A DNA stretch of 64,000 bases. It comes from Melanocharis versteri. Its lineage: Eukaryota > Chordata > Aves > Passeriformes > Melanocharitidae. The DNA is taken from NCBI GenBank assembly GCA_013397845.1, contig VZTG01000247.1:923037-987036 (forward strand), read 5' to 3'. Within the stretch, counting starts at the first letter, position 1. Every line of letters starts with the position of its first letter. A program made the translations under genes and the position numbers. Positions 49,088-59,599 of the stretch are shown here, one piece after another. Under the pieces are notes generated by a model. The model did no database searches, was not told where the DNA came from, and saw only the letters and a list, made by a program, of their open reading frames with translations.

Positions 49088-49325
49088 AGGCTGCGCTGGT
49101 ACCTGAGAGGAAGCCTTGGGTAGCTCTAACCGTGCCATGCTTTCGAGTGCTGCCAGGCAGCACAGGGCTAGGTGTGCCCACAAGACCCGGGCAAGCCCCT
49201 GTGCCCGGGGTCTGCTACAGAGCACAGACTTTTCTTGGCACCCTGCTGTCAGTGGCAGCCAACCCAGCACGGACTCGCGAGCATGGCTTCTGCTTTGAAC
49301 GGGGGTTTCGTACACGGGCATGCAT
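49088..49325. other. GC- and CpG-rich patch
   Basis: The 240 bases have locally raised GC and about ten CpGs (for example CTGCGCTGG near 49093, CCCGGG at about 49186 and 49205, CTCGCGAG near 49275). Long frames open here on both strands (118 codons, 48965-49321 minus; 117 codons, 49132-49485 plus) because GC-rich DNA has few stops, and neither encodes a known domain. It could be a small CpG island or an unrecognised insertion. Confidence 0.35.
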
Positions 49326-49329
49326 TTTC

Positions 49330-51285
49330 ATGGCTGCCCTTCAAAAGTTTCCTCTTAAAACCAAAAAAAAGACACTTTTCTCTGAATTCAAACTAGGACT
49401 AAGGGCAATTATTATGCTTTGGAGGGGTTTAATTACTGACTTTGTCTTGCTTATTCCCCTTCCGAAAAAGAATAAAACTTACTGAAATCTAACAAAACTT
49501 ATTGAATCTTACGTAAAGTTTCATGGAATAAATCACGCTCTTCAGTTTTAAATTCTGTTTTAAAAGTCCTTTCCATTCTTTCAGGGCTTTATTTTACAAA
49601 TAATGCTGAAGCAAAGTCTATTCCTTCAATATAACTGGTGTTTGTGATTTAAGTAATCAAACAGGATCCTTGGCATCAGGAACCATGAAATCTAGACCTA
49701 CTTTGACCTACTTCTGTTAGGTGACCTTGCCTAAACCAACAAGGGGCAAAATAGGGAAGGTGCTCAAAGAGTGAAAAAAAAAAAAAAAAATTATTCTGAA
49801 TCTTTGATGCAGAGAGACTTTCTGCACCCCATTGTCCCAGTCTTGGCTATGCTTGCCAAGTCTTTCCACAACACAAGAGGTTAATTTATATTCTGTGGAT
49901 AATAAAAACAGGAAGCAAGGTAATACACAACTGGCATTATACAAATGGGCTTGGGGCTGCACAAGAGGAATATCAATATTATTAAAGGAAGGACTTGCCT
50001 TGTATTATATGCTTCCCATTAAAAAAAGTCCTTCGCATAATTCTGCTGAGTTCTAGTGCTCTGGCAATATAAAATATCTTTCCCTCACTTTCAAAAAAAG
50101 TCAAAGAGGCAAGAGCAAGGCTATGTTATTAACAAAGTCATACAATGTCAATAAGAATAGAAGATAGTAAAGAAAGTAATATAAGTGCAACACTCATAGT
50201 GCACATTTCACAGCTTTTAAATATACAGATTTTCAAGGGAATAGAATATTCCTGAAAAAGGATAGTCATAGGTTTGTTGTTTGTGGGACTCAGACTGCTG
50301 AGAATATCTCAGGATTGGACCCCCAAGTTCAGCAAGACATAGAAGAAGTTGCCTGACACAGCTCTGCCAGCCTACTTCCAACCTGACCTAGAAAAACCCA
50401 TTCAGTTTTTGTTCTGAATTTCCCTGGAGAAGAGTCTGCCAATTGTACCAGCCTGCAAGGTGGTTTAATGATGTGGACAAACAGGCCTTTTATTTCTCCT
50501 GTGCTTGTCTGGGAAAATTTGGAAACCATACATTGTAGTACCTTACAGTGTTCCCGCAAACTGAATAGGGAGCTTTCCAAGGTGTACAATAAGTTGCCAG
50601 AGGTTCAGCAACGAGACAAAACCTTGCAGCCTGTTATTGATAGTTCGCCTGCACATACAAAAGAAATGGTCCTTTGTAAATGCATTTGAAAATTCAGGAA
50701 AATTGTTCTTCTTGCTGATATTTAGAATACGATTATAGAAGAAAAATTTTCACCAGATGTATTCATAGCCTGAAAAGACTCCATATGTAAGAAAGAACTT
50801 GACTGATTTCCTATCTATTGAAGTATCCCAGGTACAATACAGAGATGTTTCAAAAAGAGACTGAGCTCCACCCTCCCTTTCCCACATCCACTGTTTTCCA
50901 CATTTGCCCATGTATCATTTGATTGCCCTTATCATTCCCAGAGAATACAAAATATCCTTTCGCAAATTTAGTAGTATAAGTTAAATAAGAAATAAAGTCA
51001 GAACCCAAAGGAACTCCTGTAACTTTTATAAATAGTCTTTTACAAAAGATAAGAGCTTACAAACTAAAAAGATGATACTGTCTATTCCTGAGCAGTTTTC
51101 TGGTCAATACCATTTTACATGTCATCTTCTCATAATGGATAGTCCTCCAACCAAAGAAATGTTCCAAATACTGTTTTTATAATTTGCAAATTACTTTGTG
51201 AATTTTTCTCTCTGTTGTAATGGGAGCTGTGCCTAATCCTCTTTGTAGTTGATAATCACATTTCCCGTTAAAGTAATCTTCTCTC
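49330..51285. other. Unique non-coding sequence, nothing recognised
   Basis: Contains a pure A17 run (49774-49790) not attached to any recognisable retroposed body. Otherwise plain sequence. Confidence 0.5.
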
Positions 51286-51290
51286 ATACC

Positions 51291-51610
51291 CATAGGACAA
51301 GCTGGAGAGGGAGATTTCACAAGGGCATGTAGTGATAGGACAAGGGGTGATGGCTTTAAACTGAAAGAGAGTAGGCTTAGGTTAGATATTTGGAAGAAAT
51401 TCTTTACTACGAGGGTGGTAAGGCACTGGCATATGTTTCTCAGAAAGGCTGGAGGTATTCCATCCCTGAAAGTGTTCAAGGCCAGGCTGTGTGGGGTTTC
51501 AAACAACCTGGTCTACTGCAGGCGTCCCTGCCCATGGCAGGGGTTTGGAACTAGAGGAACTTTAAGATCCCTTCCAACGCAAACCATTCTGTGATTCTAT
51601 GATTCTAAGA
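51291..51610 (+). mobile_element. CR1 LINE 3' fragment, well preserved
   Basis: About 320 bases match the last part of CR1 ORF2 and the 3' UTR. Recognisable pieces in order: GTGATAGGACAAGGGGTGAT (about 51333), TTTGGAAGAAATTCTTTACT, a GGGTGGTAAGGCACTGG block, GTGTTCAAGGCCAGGCTGTG, a CCTGCCCATGGCAGGGG block, CCCTTCCAACGCAAACCATT and the terminal microsatellite-like ATTCTGTGATTCTATGATTC. The coding part is truncated and broken. The intact 3' repeats suggest a younger copy than the one at 17.5 kb. CR1 moves by target-primed reverse transcription, and this copy is dead. Confidence 0.95.
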
Positions 51611-51614
51611 CAAA

Positions 51615-53535
51615 TAAACATGAGGTGGTTCAGGTCTGTCTTCACAACCTGGAGGGTCCTTGCTGTTCGTAATGGAATTTTCTCATTGGAAGTCCTCTCA
51701 TGCCCAAATATACCCTTGCCATTCAACAGCCAGTTAGTCAGAACACAGGAAAGGGGACTCAGCTCATTCAAACTTCAAGTATTCTGTTCCCTTAAGCCTT
51801 CTTTCTTAGATTTTAATGTGAAGTTAGTGGATTTTTATGAATGGTAACTAGGAGTGGCATAGCTGTTCTTGTCCCTCTATTCTCTATTCTGTCTCTCCCT
51901 CCACATGGAATTCTATTAGGGAATATACTGTCCTGGCAGAAAGATGGATTCAGAGATTCAGCAACCTTTTCCAAATCATGTCTGGTCTGAGCTCCCTGCA
52001 CACGTGCACACGCATGCTCTTCCTGGGTCCCTGTTTTTGCTCCATTTTTCCTCCTCTCTATACCATAGTTCCTCATCACTGGAGCACCAAAATTTTTGTA
52101 TCCTTCAGAATCTTTGATTGGCCTCTGTATGAAAACCCTTGTTTTGCAAATAAAAGGTACAAAACTGATTTTGCCGTTAGTCCTGTTGCTTTCCTTGAGG
52201 CCATCACTATGCAGGATAGGGATTCACATATGATAATGCTGACATTCAAATCTACGACTGAACTGTCTAAAGACAATCTCCAAACACTACTCCAGTGATT
52301 AATCAACTGTACATTCACACAGAAATATTTGATGTACTGCTCTACTCACCAAAGGCTCTTATTGTACAGTCAAAGGCTATTTGGAATTTATCCGTCGCCA
52401 CCAGGCTGGAGCTCACTATTTTTAAGCAAGATTCAACCTGGAGAGCAGTGAAACTGTAGAAGCAATATGGAGTGTTTTGATTCATAAAAATACTGAAAAG
52501 TAGGTTTGGAACTTAGATTTAGGGAAGATTGCATCAGTCTTTTAAATTAGCCCCCCACAGTCACAGGCACTCAGTACATGTGTGGTCCAGAGGGGTCACA
52601 AGAATATCTGCTCCAACTGTCTCTATATACCACATATACAAATGTCTTATAAAACATCTGAAGAAGGCCAGAAGTTACAACTATAAATTTCCATGGAAAT
52701 GTTACCATTTTGATGGATCCCTATAACAGCACAAAATTTTCCTTTCTATCGTCTTTCTTCAGATGGACCTTTGCTTTACAACTTGAGCATACACCTTGAG
52801 CTCAGAGAAAGAAATGAAAGACAGAGAAATACTAGGATTATACTGCAAAGATAGACTCAAAAAAAAGCTGTAAAATTCACACTAAAACTGAGAATCTCTA
52901 CTCTCTGTTTTACTGTGGAAGAATCGCGATATCTTTTCCTAGTATTCGTTATATATACACCTGGGGAAAAAAGTGCACTCTTAATGCCTCACAGGAAAAC
53001 GAAATCACTCAATGAAAAATGTGCATTTCCAAAATAAAATAAACTCCCCTTAATGATCTTTGAAAAGAAGTTATAAATACATCTGGCCTTGTGATTATAA
53101 ACTATGCATCTCAAAAAATTTCTGAATTTCCGTGAAGCACAAGGACTGTATACCCACTGAAGATCAGGAGTATTTCAGAGTCCAAGCCCCCTCAGTGCCC
53201 AGAGATTACACTGCACTCCAGTTCTTACCATGCTCATGCACCTGTGGTTTTTTCCCAAAGTAGCTGGAAACTGTGTACCAGGTACCAGGACTCTGGTCCT
53301 GTGTTGAATGTATTCTCCTGCAGATTGCATACAGACAAGTCTTACATGGAAATCTATAAAAATGTTGATTTTTGAAGACCCAGACAGTGACTGAAGCTAC
53401 TTGTTTTTGTATAGCTTCTCACCTCTTTCAGCTTGGACAACTTTTCAAGATGCAGCTGAACAAGCCAACACATTTGACAGGACAAGAGAAGGTTGCTGCC
53501 ATTAAATAAAAGCCTTTAACATCACTGGTTTTCAT
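51615..53535. other. Unique non-coding sequence, nothing recognised
   Basis: Frames at 51813-52318 overlap on both strands (up to 106 codons) without homology. No further CR1 could be recognised between the two CR1 loci. Confidence 0.5.
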
Positions 53536-53544
53536 TCTTACCAT

Positions 53545-54240
53545 AAGAGAGACCAGAAATTGTCAGGAAAGCAATGTTTACACTGAGACCAACTTTGGAG
53601 CCATGCACTGACCCGATGGATCTGCCTATTACTATCAATATTATTCCTTGTTACTGGAAGAATCAAGAAAATCACTACCTGGGCTCCTGATCCCTCTCCC
53701 AATTTTCCTAGGGCCCCAAAGCCTCTTTTGACGGCCCTCAGCCTTCTCCTTGTTCTTTCTTCCCTGCCAGTTTGAACAACCAATAGCAGATAGTAATCAG
53801 AGGGCCTTACTAGACTGGAAAGTTTTCCAGTAATGTCCCTTCTCTGAGCCCCTGGGAATCAGCAGACTTCCCTGTGAGTTGGGTCCAGTCTGTACATCAG
53901 GACCTCCACCCCCCTTAGAAGGGAGTCTCCAATTAAAACCACCCCTCTTTTCTTGTTAACAGAGGACATCTTGATGCACGGTAAGGGTATTGTTTTAGGA
54001 GGCCCCACTATTTCAGAAGGACCTTATCCCACCTCATCTGTTGTCTGGCCTTCTGGTTCCAGAGCCTCAGACGTGTTGTAGAAGGCACCAGTCCCACTTA
54101 CCAAATTAGGAGAAGGAGGAACCTTCCTCCTGCTATGTGCAGTGACCTGCTTCCAGCCCTCATCTTTAACAGATCTTTGACTAACAGAGCTTTGACTAAT
54201 TACCCTGCAGGGTTCTGAGTCCATCTGCTTCTCCACTACA
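53545..54240 (-). mobile_element. CR1 LINE ORF1 fragment (GDS esterase region), inverted
   Basis: On the minus strand this encodes the C-terminal part of CR1 ORF1. A GWKQVTAHSRRKVPPSP stretch (in the frame 54236-54024) comes first, then the esterase GDSLLRG motif (GDS codons at 53930-53922), then RPSDYYLLLVVQTG and AQVVIFLILPVTRNN (about 53800-53650). CR1 ORF1 proteins are known to carry a GDSL-type esterase domain. In-frame stops (one just after REVC) and frameshifts show that it is dead. It ends at about 54240, where a sense CR1 ORF2 fragment begins, so the two lie head to head. Confidence 0.85.
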
Positions 54241-54244
54241 ATGC

Positions 54245-55172
54245 AGGTTCGGTACTGGAAGGGATACTAAGCAAGTTTACAGACGATACAAAACTGAGAG
54301 GAGCTGCTGACTCCCTCGAAGGCAGGGAGGCCCTGCAAGACACCTCAACAAATTGGAGGCCTGGGCAATCACCAACAATATGAAGTTCAAAAAGGGCGAG
54401 TGCAGGATTCAGCACCTGGGACACAGCAACCCTACATGTACATACAGACTGGGGAATGAGAGGCTGGGAAGCAGTGCCACAGAAAGGGACCTGGGGGTCC
54501 TGGTTGATGGCAAGTTGAACATGAGTCAGCAGTGCCCTGGCAGCCAGGAGGGACAAGTGTGTCCTGGGGGGCATCAGGCACAGCATGGCCAGCCAGGCAA
54601 GGGAGGGGATTGTCCTGCTCTGCTCTGCACTCAAGAGACGGCCTCACCTTGAATATTGTGTGCAGTTTTGGGCGCCACAGTATAAGAAAGATATTAAGCC
54701 ATTAGAGAGTGCCCAAAGGAGGGCAACAAGGATGATGAAATGTCGAAAGGGGAAGCTGTATGACGAGCAGCTGAGGTCCCTTGGTCTGTTCAGCCTGGAG
54801 GAGACTGAGGGGAGACCTCACAGCAGTTACAACTTCCTCGTGAGGGGAGGAGGAGGGGCTGGCACTGATCTCTTCCTTGTGACAGGACCAGTGACAGGAC
54901 CCGAGGGAATGGCCTGAAGTTGTGTCAGGAGAGGTTTAGGTTGGATATTAGAAAAAGGTTCTTCCCCCAGAGGGGAGTTGGGTGCTGGAACAGGCTCCCC
55001 AGGGAAGGGGTCACAACACGAAGCCAGACGGAGTTCAAGAAGCGTTTGGACAATGCTCTCAGGCACACGGTGTGACTCTGAGGGATGGTTCTGTGCAGGG
55101 CCTGGAGTTAGACTCAATTATCCTTGTAGGTCCCTTCCAATTCATCTTATTTTGTGATTCTGTGTTTCAGTA
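54245..55172 (+). mobile_element. CR1 LINE ORF2 3' half plus 3' UTR
   Basis: The segment opens inside the reverse transcriptase with SKFTDDTKLRG (from about 54270), which carries the catalytic FADD box C as FTDD. Next come NMKFKKGECRIQHLG and ATERDLGVLVDGKLNMSQQC (54380-54540, one frame), then ALKRRPHLEYCVQFWAPQYK and AQRRATRMM in another frame (54630-54740). At least two frameshifts interrupt it, near 54350 and 54530. A duplicated GTGACAGGACC lies at about 54878-54899. The 3' UTR has GTTGGATATTAGAAAAAGGT, a CTGGAACAGGCTCCCC block, TAGGTCCCTTCCAATTCATC and the terminal TGTGATTCTGTG at about 55153-55164. It is 5'-truncated and non-functional. Confidence 0.95.
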
Positions 55173-55174
55173 AC

Positions 55175-55550
55175 CACATAAATAACTGGTTTCCTAAATG
55201 GTGAAACATATCCTGTCTTGAAAAATTCTGCAGTGACCACCAGTCTTCCTTGGCTTCCACAACCTTGATATTGAAATCAAGTCCAAGGCAGATAATTTGG
55301 AGACCCCCAGAAATTAATCTTAAAGCCACCAGTTCAAACCACAAGGACAATGATGAGCTTAAAAACACTTTACGAAATGAGGTACTGTTCTTGCTCTTTT
55401 TCTTGTTTGTGAAGTAGTTTACATCAGAAAATCATTAGGGAAATCCATATTAAGTTACCATACTTTTATTATACTTTCAGAATAAATGCTTGAGACCTAA
55501 GGAATGTTTACCACCTGGGAAATACCTCTATAAAAGGGGTGAGACAGTGG
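55175..55550. other. Non-coding spacer between two CR1 loci
   Basis: No gene and no recognised repeat. AT-rich. Confidence 0.5.
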
Positions 55551-55555
55551 GGAAA

Positions 55556-55619
55556 ATCACAGAATCACAGAATATGCTGAGCTGGAGGGGACCCACAAGG
55601 ATCATTGAGTCCAACTGCA
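55556..55619 (-). mobile_element. CR1 LINE 3' terminal stub
   Basis: AATCACAGAATCACAGAATA followed by GCTGAGCTGGAGGGGACCCA and AGGATCATTGAGTCCAACTG is the reverse complement of a CR1 3' end. It belongs to a family type different from that at 17.5 and 51.3 kb. Only about 64 bases survive. Confidence 0.9.
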
Positions 55620-55624
55620 TAGGA

Positions 55625-57815
55625 CCATTTCTGTATTGAGGGTATTTCAAGCTTAAGAGCTCAAAAGAGTCACCAGTAAGACACATTGTGCCTACCTGTC
55701 TGTCTTTCTACAAAATATACTTTTCTTGAAATGAAAGGAAAGTTTTGATTTTATGGAATTTGAATTCATGTGGTGTAGTGATCTGCCATTAGGAAATATG
55801 TGCTTCTATCCTAACACTTCATGTGATAATTCTAAGACTCATAGACTATTATTTTAGCAATAACAATTTGGTAATGTTTTATTTGAGTTAAAAACATTCA
55901 CCGTGCTCAGTTTTAAAATGCCAGAGTTGTTTGAATAGCTTTCCTCTAAGTTCTTTCAGTCTCTCTTCCATATAGATTGTAGTTGCTCATCCACACATTC
56001 CCAAGCCTTAAAAAATAATTCAGAAAATATAGGGCCGTAGAACCAAGACAGCTCAACTCTGTTTAGTTAGCAACCATTTCACTTTCACCACAGGGGGAAC
56101 TATAGTACTAAAAGCTAATAACAGAGAGGTTATTTACATGGATAGCTTGCTGAGACCAGGAAAATTGCACTTACATGAAAAGTTGGTTTTTCCTAAGGTC
56201 TAACATTAAAGCTTAGTTCGTCTTTATTTTCTTTTTATTTTTTTTTCCCTTTCCTCAAACCTCGGTGGAAAACAGGAACTTACTGTGAAAGTAATCCAAC
56301 CAGATATCTTCAAAATCTTAATAGGCAAAGTGGATTGACCTCAGTTCATCTTCATGGAGCTTAGGACAAATTGATCAATTTACTTCCTAAATAATTACCA
56401 TTTGAATGTTGATTTTACCTTCCTAAGATTAGTACATTAAAAAGCCTATATTCAGGGATGCTAATGCAATGCAGTTCCACACACACACAGATTCACAAAA
56501 AACACAATATATTCTTTATATAGACAAGACTCAACTGATTCTGGGTAATGAGGATTTACTTATTCTTTTGTTGAAGAATGAAAAAAAAAACAACAGAAAT
56601 AAAACAGAGAAATGGATATAGTTAGAGCTCTGGAGGGAAAGACTTTATTTAGCATTTAGATTTTTGAGGTTAGGCATTAAGATTCCATGGATGCAACAAC
56701 TACAATCTAAAGTTTATCTGTTTAAAATAAGCCCATGGAAGAAAGAAGGCAAGAAATTATTTATGTTTGAAATGAGGGATCTAAAATGGGAAAATTAAAA
56801 CAACATATAATTATTTCATAAATGTTGTAAGTTGCCTAGTAAGACTCCAATGGAATACATTGATTGAGCAATAACTTTTGAAGTTTATTTGCAATAAAGA
56901 GCACTTTTTTTGTTCTCCAAAGGAGTCAAACGTTAAGGCAGGGTACACACTTGCATATATGCCTGTTCATTTCAGTGAAGGTTGGGGTAACTTAACTGGT
57001 ATGGTTAGAGTTTCCCAGGTGAATGAAAACTCGTCAGTCCAGACTCTTAGCCATACACCGGTAGGCTCCATTCCCATAATCAACCTCTCTGATAGTCATT
57101 TTCTTTGTTGAGAAAAGCTTTCTCTGCTGCAGCAGATGTTGACAGATCTCCCTCAGCATCTTAAAGGAAGAGGAGCAGAAGAATTTACTCTGGCATCAGC
57201 TAGAGCATCTGCACCTCTGAATGTGCAGCAAATGAAGAAAGTTAAAAAATGTGTATTACAATTTAACAAGGAAATTCTTCTTTTCACTTCTGTATCCCTG
57301 TCTCAATTCCTCCCATTTCTTTTGGTATCAGAAGTTTTACATTTTTTCTTGCAACATTTTTATTCTGATTCTTCTCTACGAATGTTGCTCGTATCTTTCC
57401 ATTTATCATCTCTTGGCATTTGTCTCTCCTGGAAATTCTCCATGACAACTTTAGTATAAGTTGCTTTTTCTGCACTTTTTCTCATAAGAAAGCTGAAGTC
57501 CTTCTGTGCTTCTTTTTAAAAGTTTTTAAGTTCAGATTCCAATACCCCAGGAGCCTGCTTTTTCCCTCTCTGCAACAAATATAAGCTCTGAGGGGACCCT
57601 CAAAATCCATCCAACCTGATGAATTCTGTTTAGAGCCAGTCTCTGCAAGATGCGGTCTTGTCTATTATCCTGTCCTTCATCTTGAATTTTTTAGAATTCC
57701 CACAGACAGATCACAAAGATGATGGCTCATTAATTAGCTTATAACCCAGGTAAGGGTCACTTAGGTTACTTACCTTCTCTGGTTTATAAAAAAAAAGCTT
57801 AAGAAATACTGTTAA
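55625..57815. other. Unique non-coding sequence, nothing recognised
   Basis: T-rich frames around 57136-57475 (107 codons plus, 63 minus) encode Phe/Leu-rich peptides from composition. A GAGGGGACC...CCATCCAACC string near 57591-57620 hints at a very old CR1 tail but is too short to call. Confidence 0.5.
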
Positions 57816-57819
57816 TAAT

Positions 57820-57837
57820 TTTATATATATATATATT
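57820..57837. repeat. (AT)n microsatellite
   Basis: About eight TA units in a row. Confidence 0.8.
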
Positions 57838-57959
57838 TAGTGGGAAATGGATTGTGTGCCTTATTAAGTCTGGAAGAAATATAATTGTAAGTTGGATTAG
57901 TACTATATATATGTTGCAACTGCCATGGCTTAAAAAGATTTTCTTGTTGTCCATCATGA

Positions 57960-58410
57960 AATTTCAAAGTTACTTTCCAAAATAGCTAAGTTTGGCACAA
58001 GATTCAGTTCACCTGGCACACTTCAGTCCAACACCTCAGGGAGTGTGATCCGGGGCTGTTAATGCCCCATCACAGAGCTACTTTCATCACCAGGTGAACC
58101 ATCTACAATGTGGCTACAACCATAATCATTTTTCAGCACAGGTTTCTCTGAGGATGCTAACCGAACAGAAACACTGATTCAAGTCACACAAATTTCCACC
58201 AGTTGGTGTTTGGCGGGGGTGCTGAGAACACCTCACTTTTTCTGTCTTTGGTCACTGGCATGATTGTATTTACTAACACAACATTGCCATTGTGTAGCAG
58301 TGATACTGCCAGACACAAAATGATGCAACAAGCAGCTAACATATCACATTTGGTGAGTTCATTTTAATCTTGCTTCCTTTATACTATTCCAGCATCCTAT
58401 CAGACCTGTT
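57960..58410. promoter_or_regulatory. Candidate regulatory element with repeated T-box/E-box-like words
   Basis: TTCACCTGG (58008-58016) and its exact reverse complement CCAGGTGAA (58090-58098) are both present. AACACCTCA occurs twice (58030-58038 and 58227-58235). GGTGTT (58205-58210) faces the second copy. All contain an AGGTG core, the heart of T-box half-sites and of ZEB/SNAI-type E-boxes. A few CpGs are retained (near 58051, 58162, 58213). There is no frame or repeat. Repetition of one word class in both orientations over 230 bases suggests a bound array, but binding is inferred. Confidence 0.3.
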
Positions 58411-58497
58411 TTCATATAGCCAAACATGCCAAGTGAAGAAAATGTGTGAAATTTGGAGCAGGCAGGTTGGTCTTAGTCCTAAGATGTAAGACACTGA

Positions 58498-59061
58498 GTG
58501 AAAAATGCTGAGAGCCATTTATTTAGACAAATAGACTCCAAAGTGACATTTGTATTTTGCTATCGTTACTATAAATACTTTGTCTTTTTTAGGAAAGCTT
58601 TTCCTGGATGTTATTCTGAGAGGATCAGTCACAGCGCTTTTGACCTTTTACTGTACACTACTCCATTAACATCCTGTGGAGAAATTCTCCTTATATATGT
58701 AATTGATGCATTTTATGAGACACAAATCAAAATAGATAGTCAAAAAAAAGATAGCACGGAGCTCAGGAAGAGCTGCCTGCCTGAGTACTTCGTTGGCATA
58801 TTGCCTATAGTTGATAGTGTCAACTCAACATATGGCCCTTCAAATGCACTGATGAATCCTCTTGTGGGAATAAAGTCAGACTTGTCTGTGAAATGTTGGA
58901 AGTTTCAAAGTCCAACAAATAAAGCAAGTTGTAGCTCTAGCAAGGAGGAGACCTTACAGGGTTCTATGCAAACAGTGTATCTTCCAAACACATACTTTTC
59001 AATAATTTCCACGGGCCAGTGTGAACAGCCTTGCACACAACCAGAGCAATTGTTAAAATAG
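58498..59061 (+). other. 187-codon open frame, longest in the window, unrecognised
   Basis: This is an uninterrupted frame from ATG at 58498 to a TAA, with an in-frame TGA two codons upstream (58492-58494). The predicted peptide starts MKNAESHLFRQIDSKVTFVF, has aromatic-rich patches in the first 70 residues (YRYYKYFVFF) and a Ser/Thr/Lys-rich second half (CSSSKEETLQGS). I see no signal peptide of standard form, no domain, no cysteine pattern and no repeats. No promoter, splice sites or start context support expression. It may be chance, an exon piece of an unknown transcript, or an old retrocopy. I do not assign a function. Confidence 0.15.
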
Positions 59062-59064
59062 TTG

Positions 59065-59590
59065 CTACTTGCACAGAACCAAATTATGTTACAAGTTGAT
59101 TTAGTTGGACAAGTACTGAACTTCAAACAAAGACAGTTGTGAAGCTTGTTCTGAAGCCATGGATGTATCCTCAAATTAGGGAGAACTTGAAACAGTGCAG
59201 AAAGGAAAGGATGGCAGAATTATGCAATTAAAATTCTCATCTAACCTCCTGAACAAGATCCAAAAACCACAGAGTGTCTGAAATTATATATTCAGCGTTC
59301 ATATGTGGCAGTGATAGAGTAAAAGAATTTGTACTAGTTTGGCTTTTCACATAGACATGCAAAACAAACACAGTCTCCATGCCAAGAAGTACAAGGGCAC
59401 ATGGCAGAGGACCGGGAACAGAAAGGCCTCATCTGAATGAGGTAAAGTGATGGGCACATGACCCAAAGGACATATAAATGACTGACATAATGACCCTGTT
59501 AAATAATGACTCTTTTTTGTGTTGCTATTGTTAAAATGAAACAAACACCGCTGAAAAAGGATTTCCTTTGTAGCATTTTTTGCCACTGCT
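59065..59590. other. Unique non-coding sequence, nothing recognised
   Basis: Short chance frames only. Confidence 0.5.
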
Positions 59591-59599
59591 TCTAGTGGC

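Noticed and set aside
49774..49790. A17 run as the tail of a retroposed element
   Set aside because: Upstream sequence shows no recognisable element and no target-site duplication was found around it.
51177..51506. 109-codon minus-strand frame as a gene
   Set aside because: It is antisense to the CR1 3' fragment at 51291-51610.
54236..54634. 132-codon minus-strand frame as a gene
   Set aside because: It is the antisense shadow of the CR1 ORF2 fragment at 54245-55172.
57585..57640. Possible further CR1 tail (GAGGGGACC...CATCCAACC)
   Set aside because: Only a few scattered matches over about 30 bases and no terminal repeat. Not distinguishable from chance.
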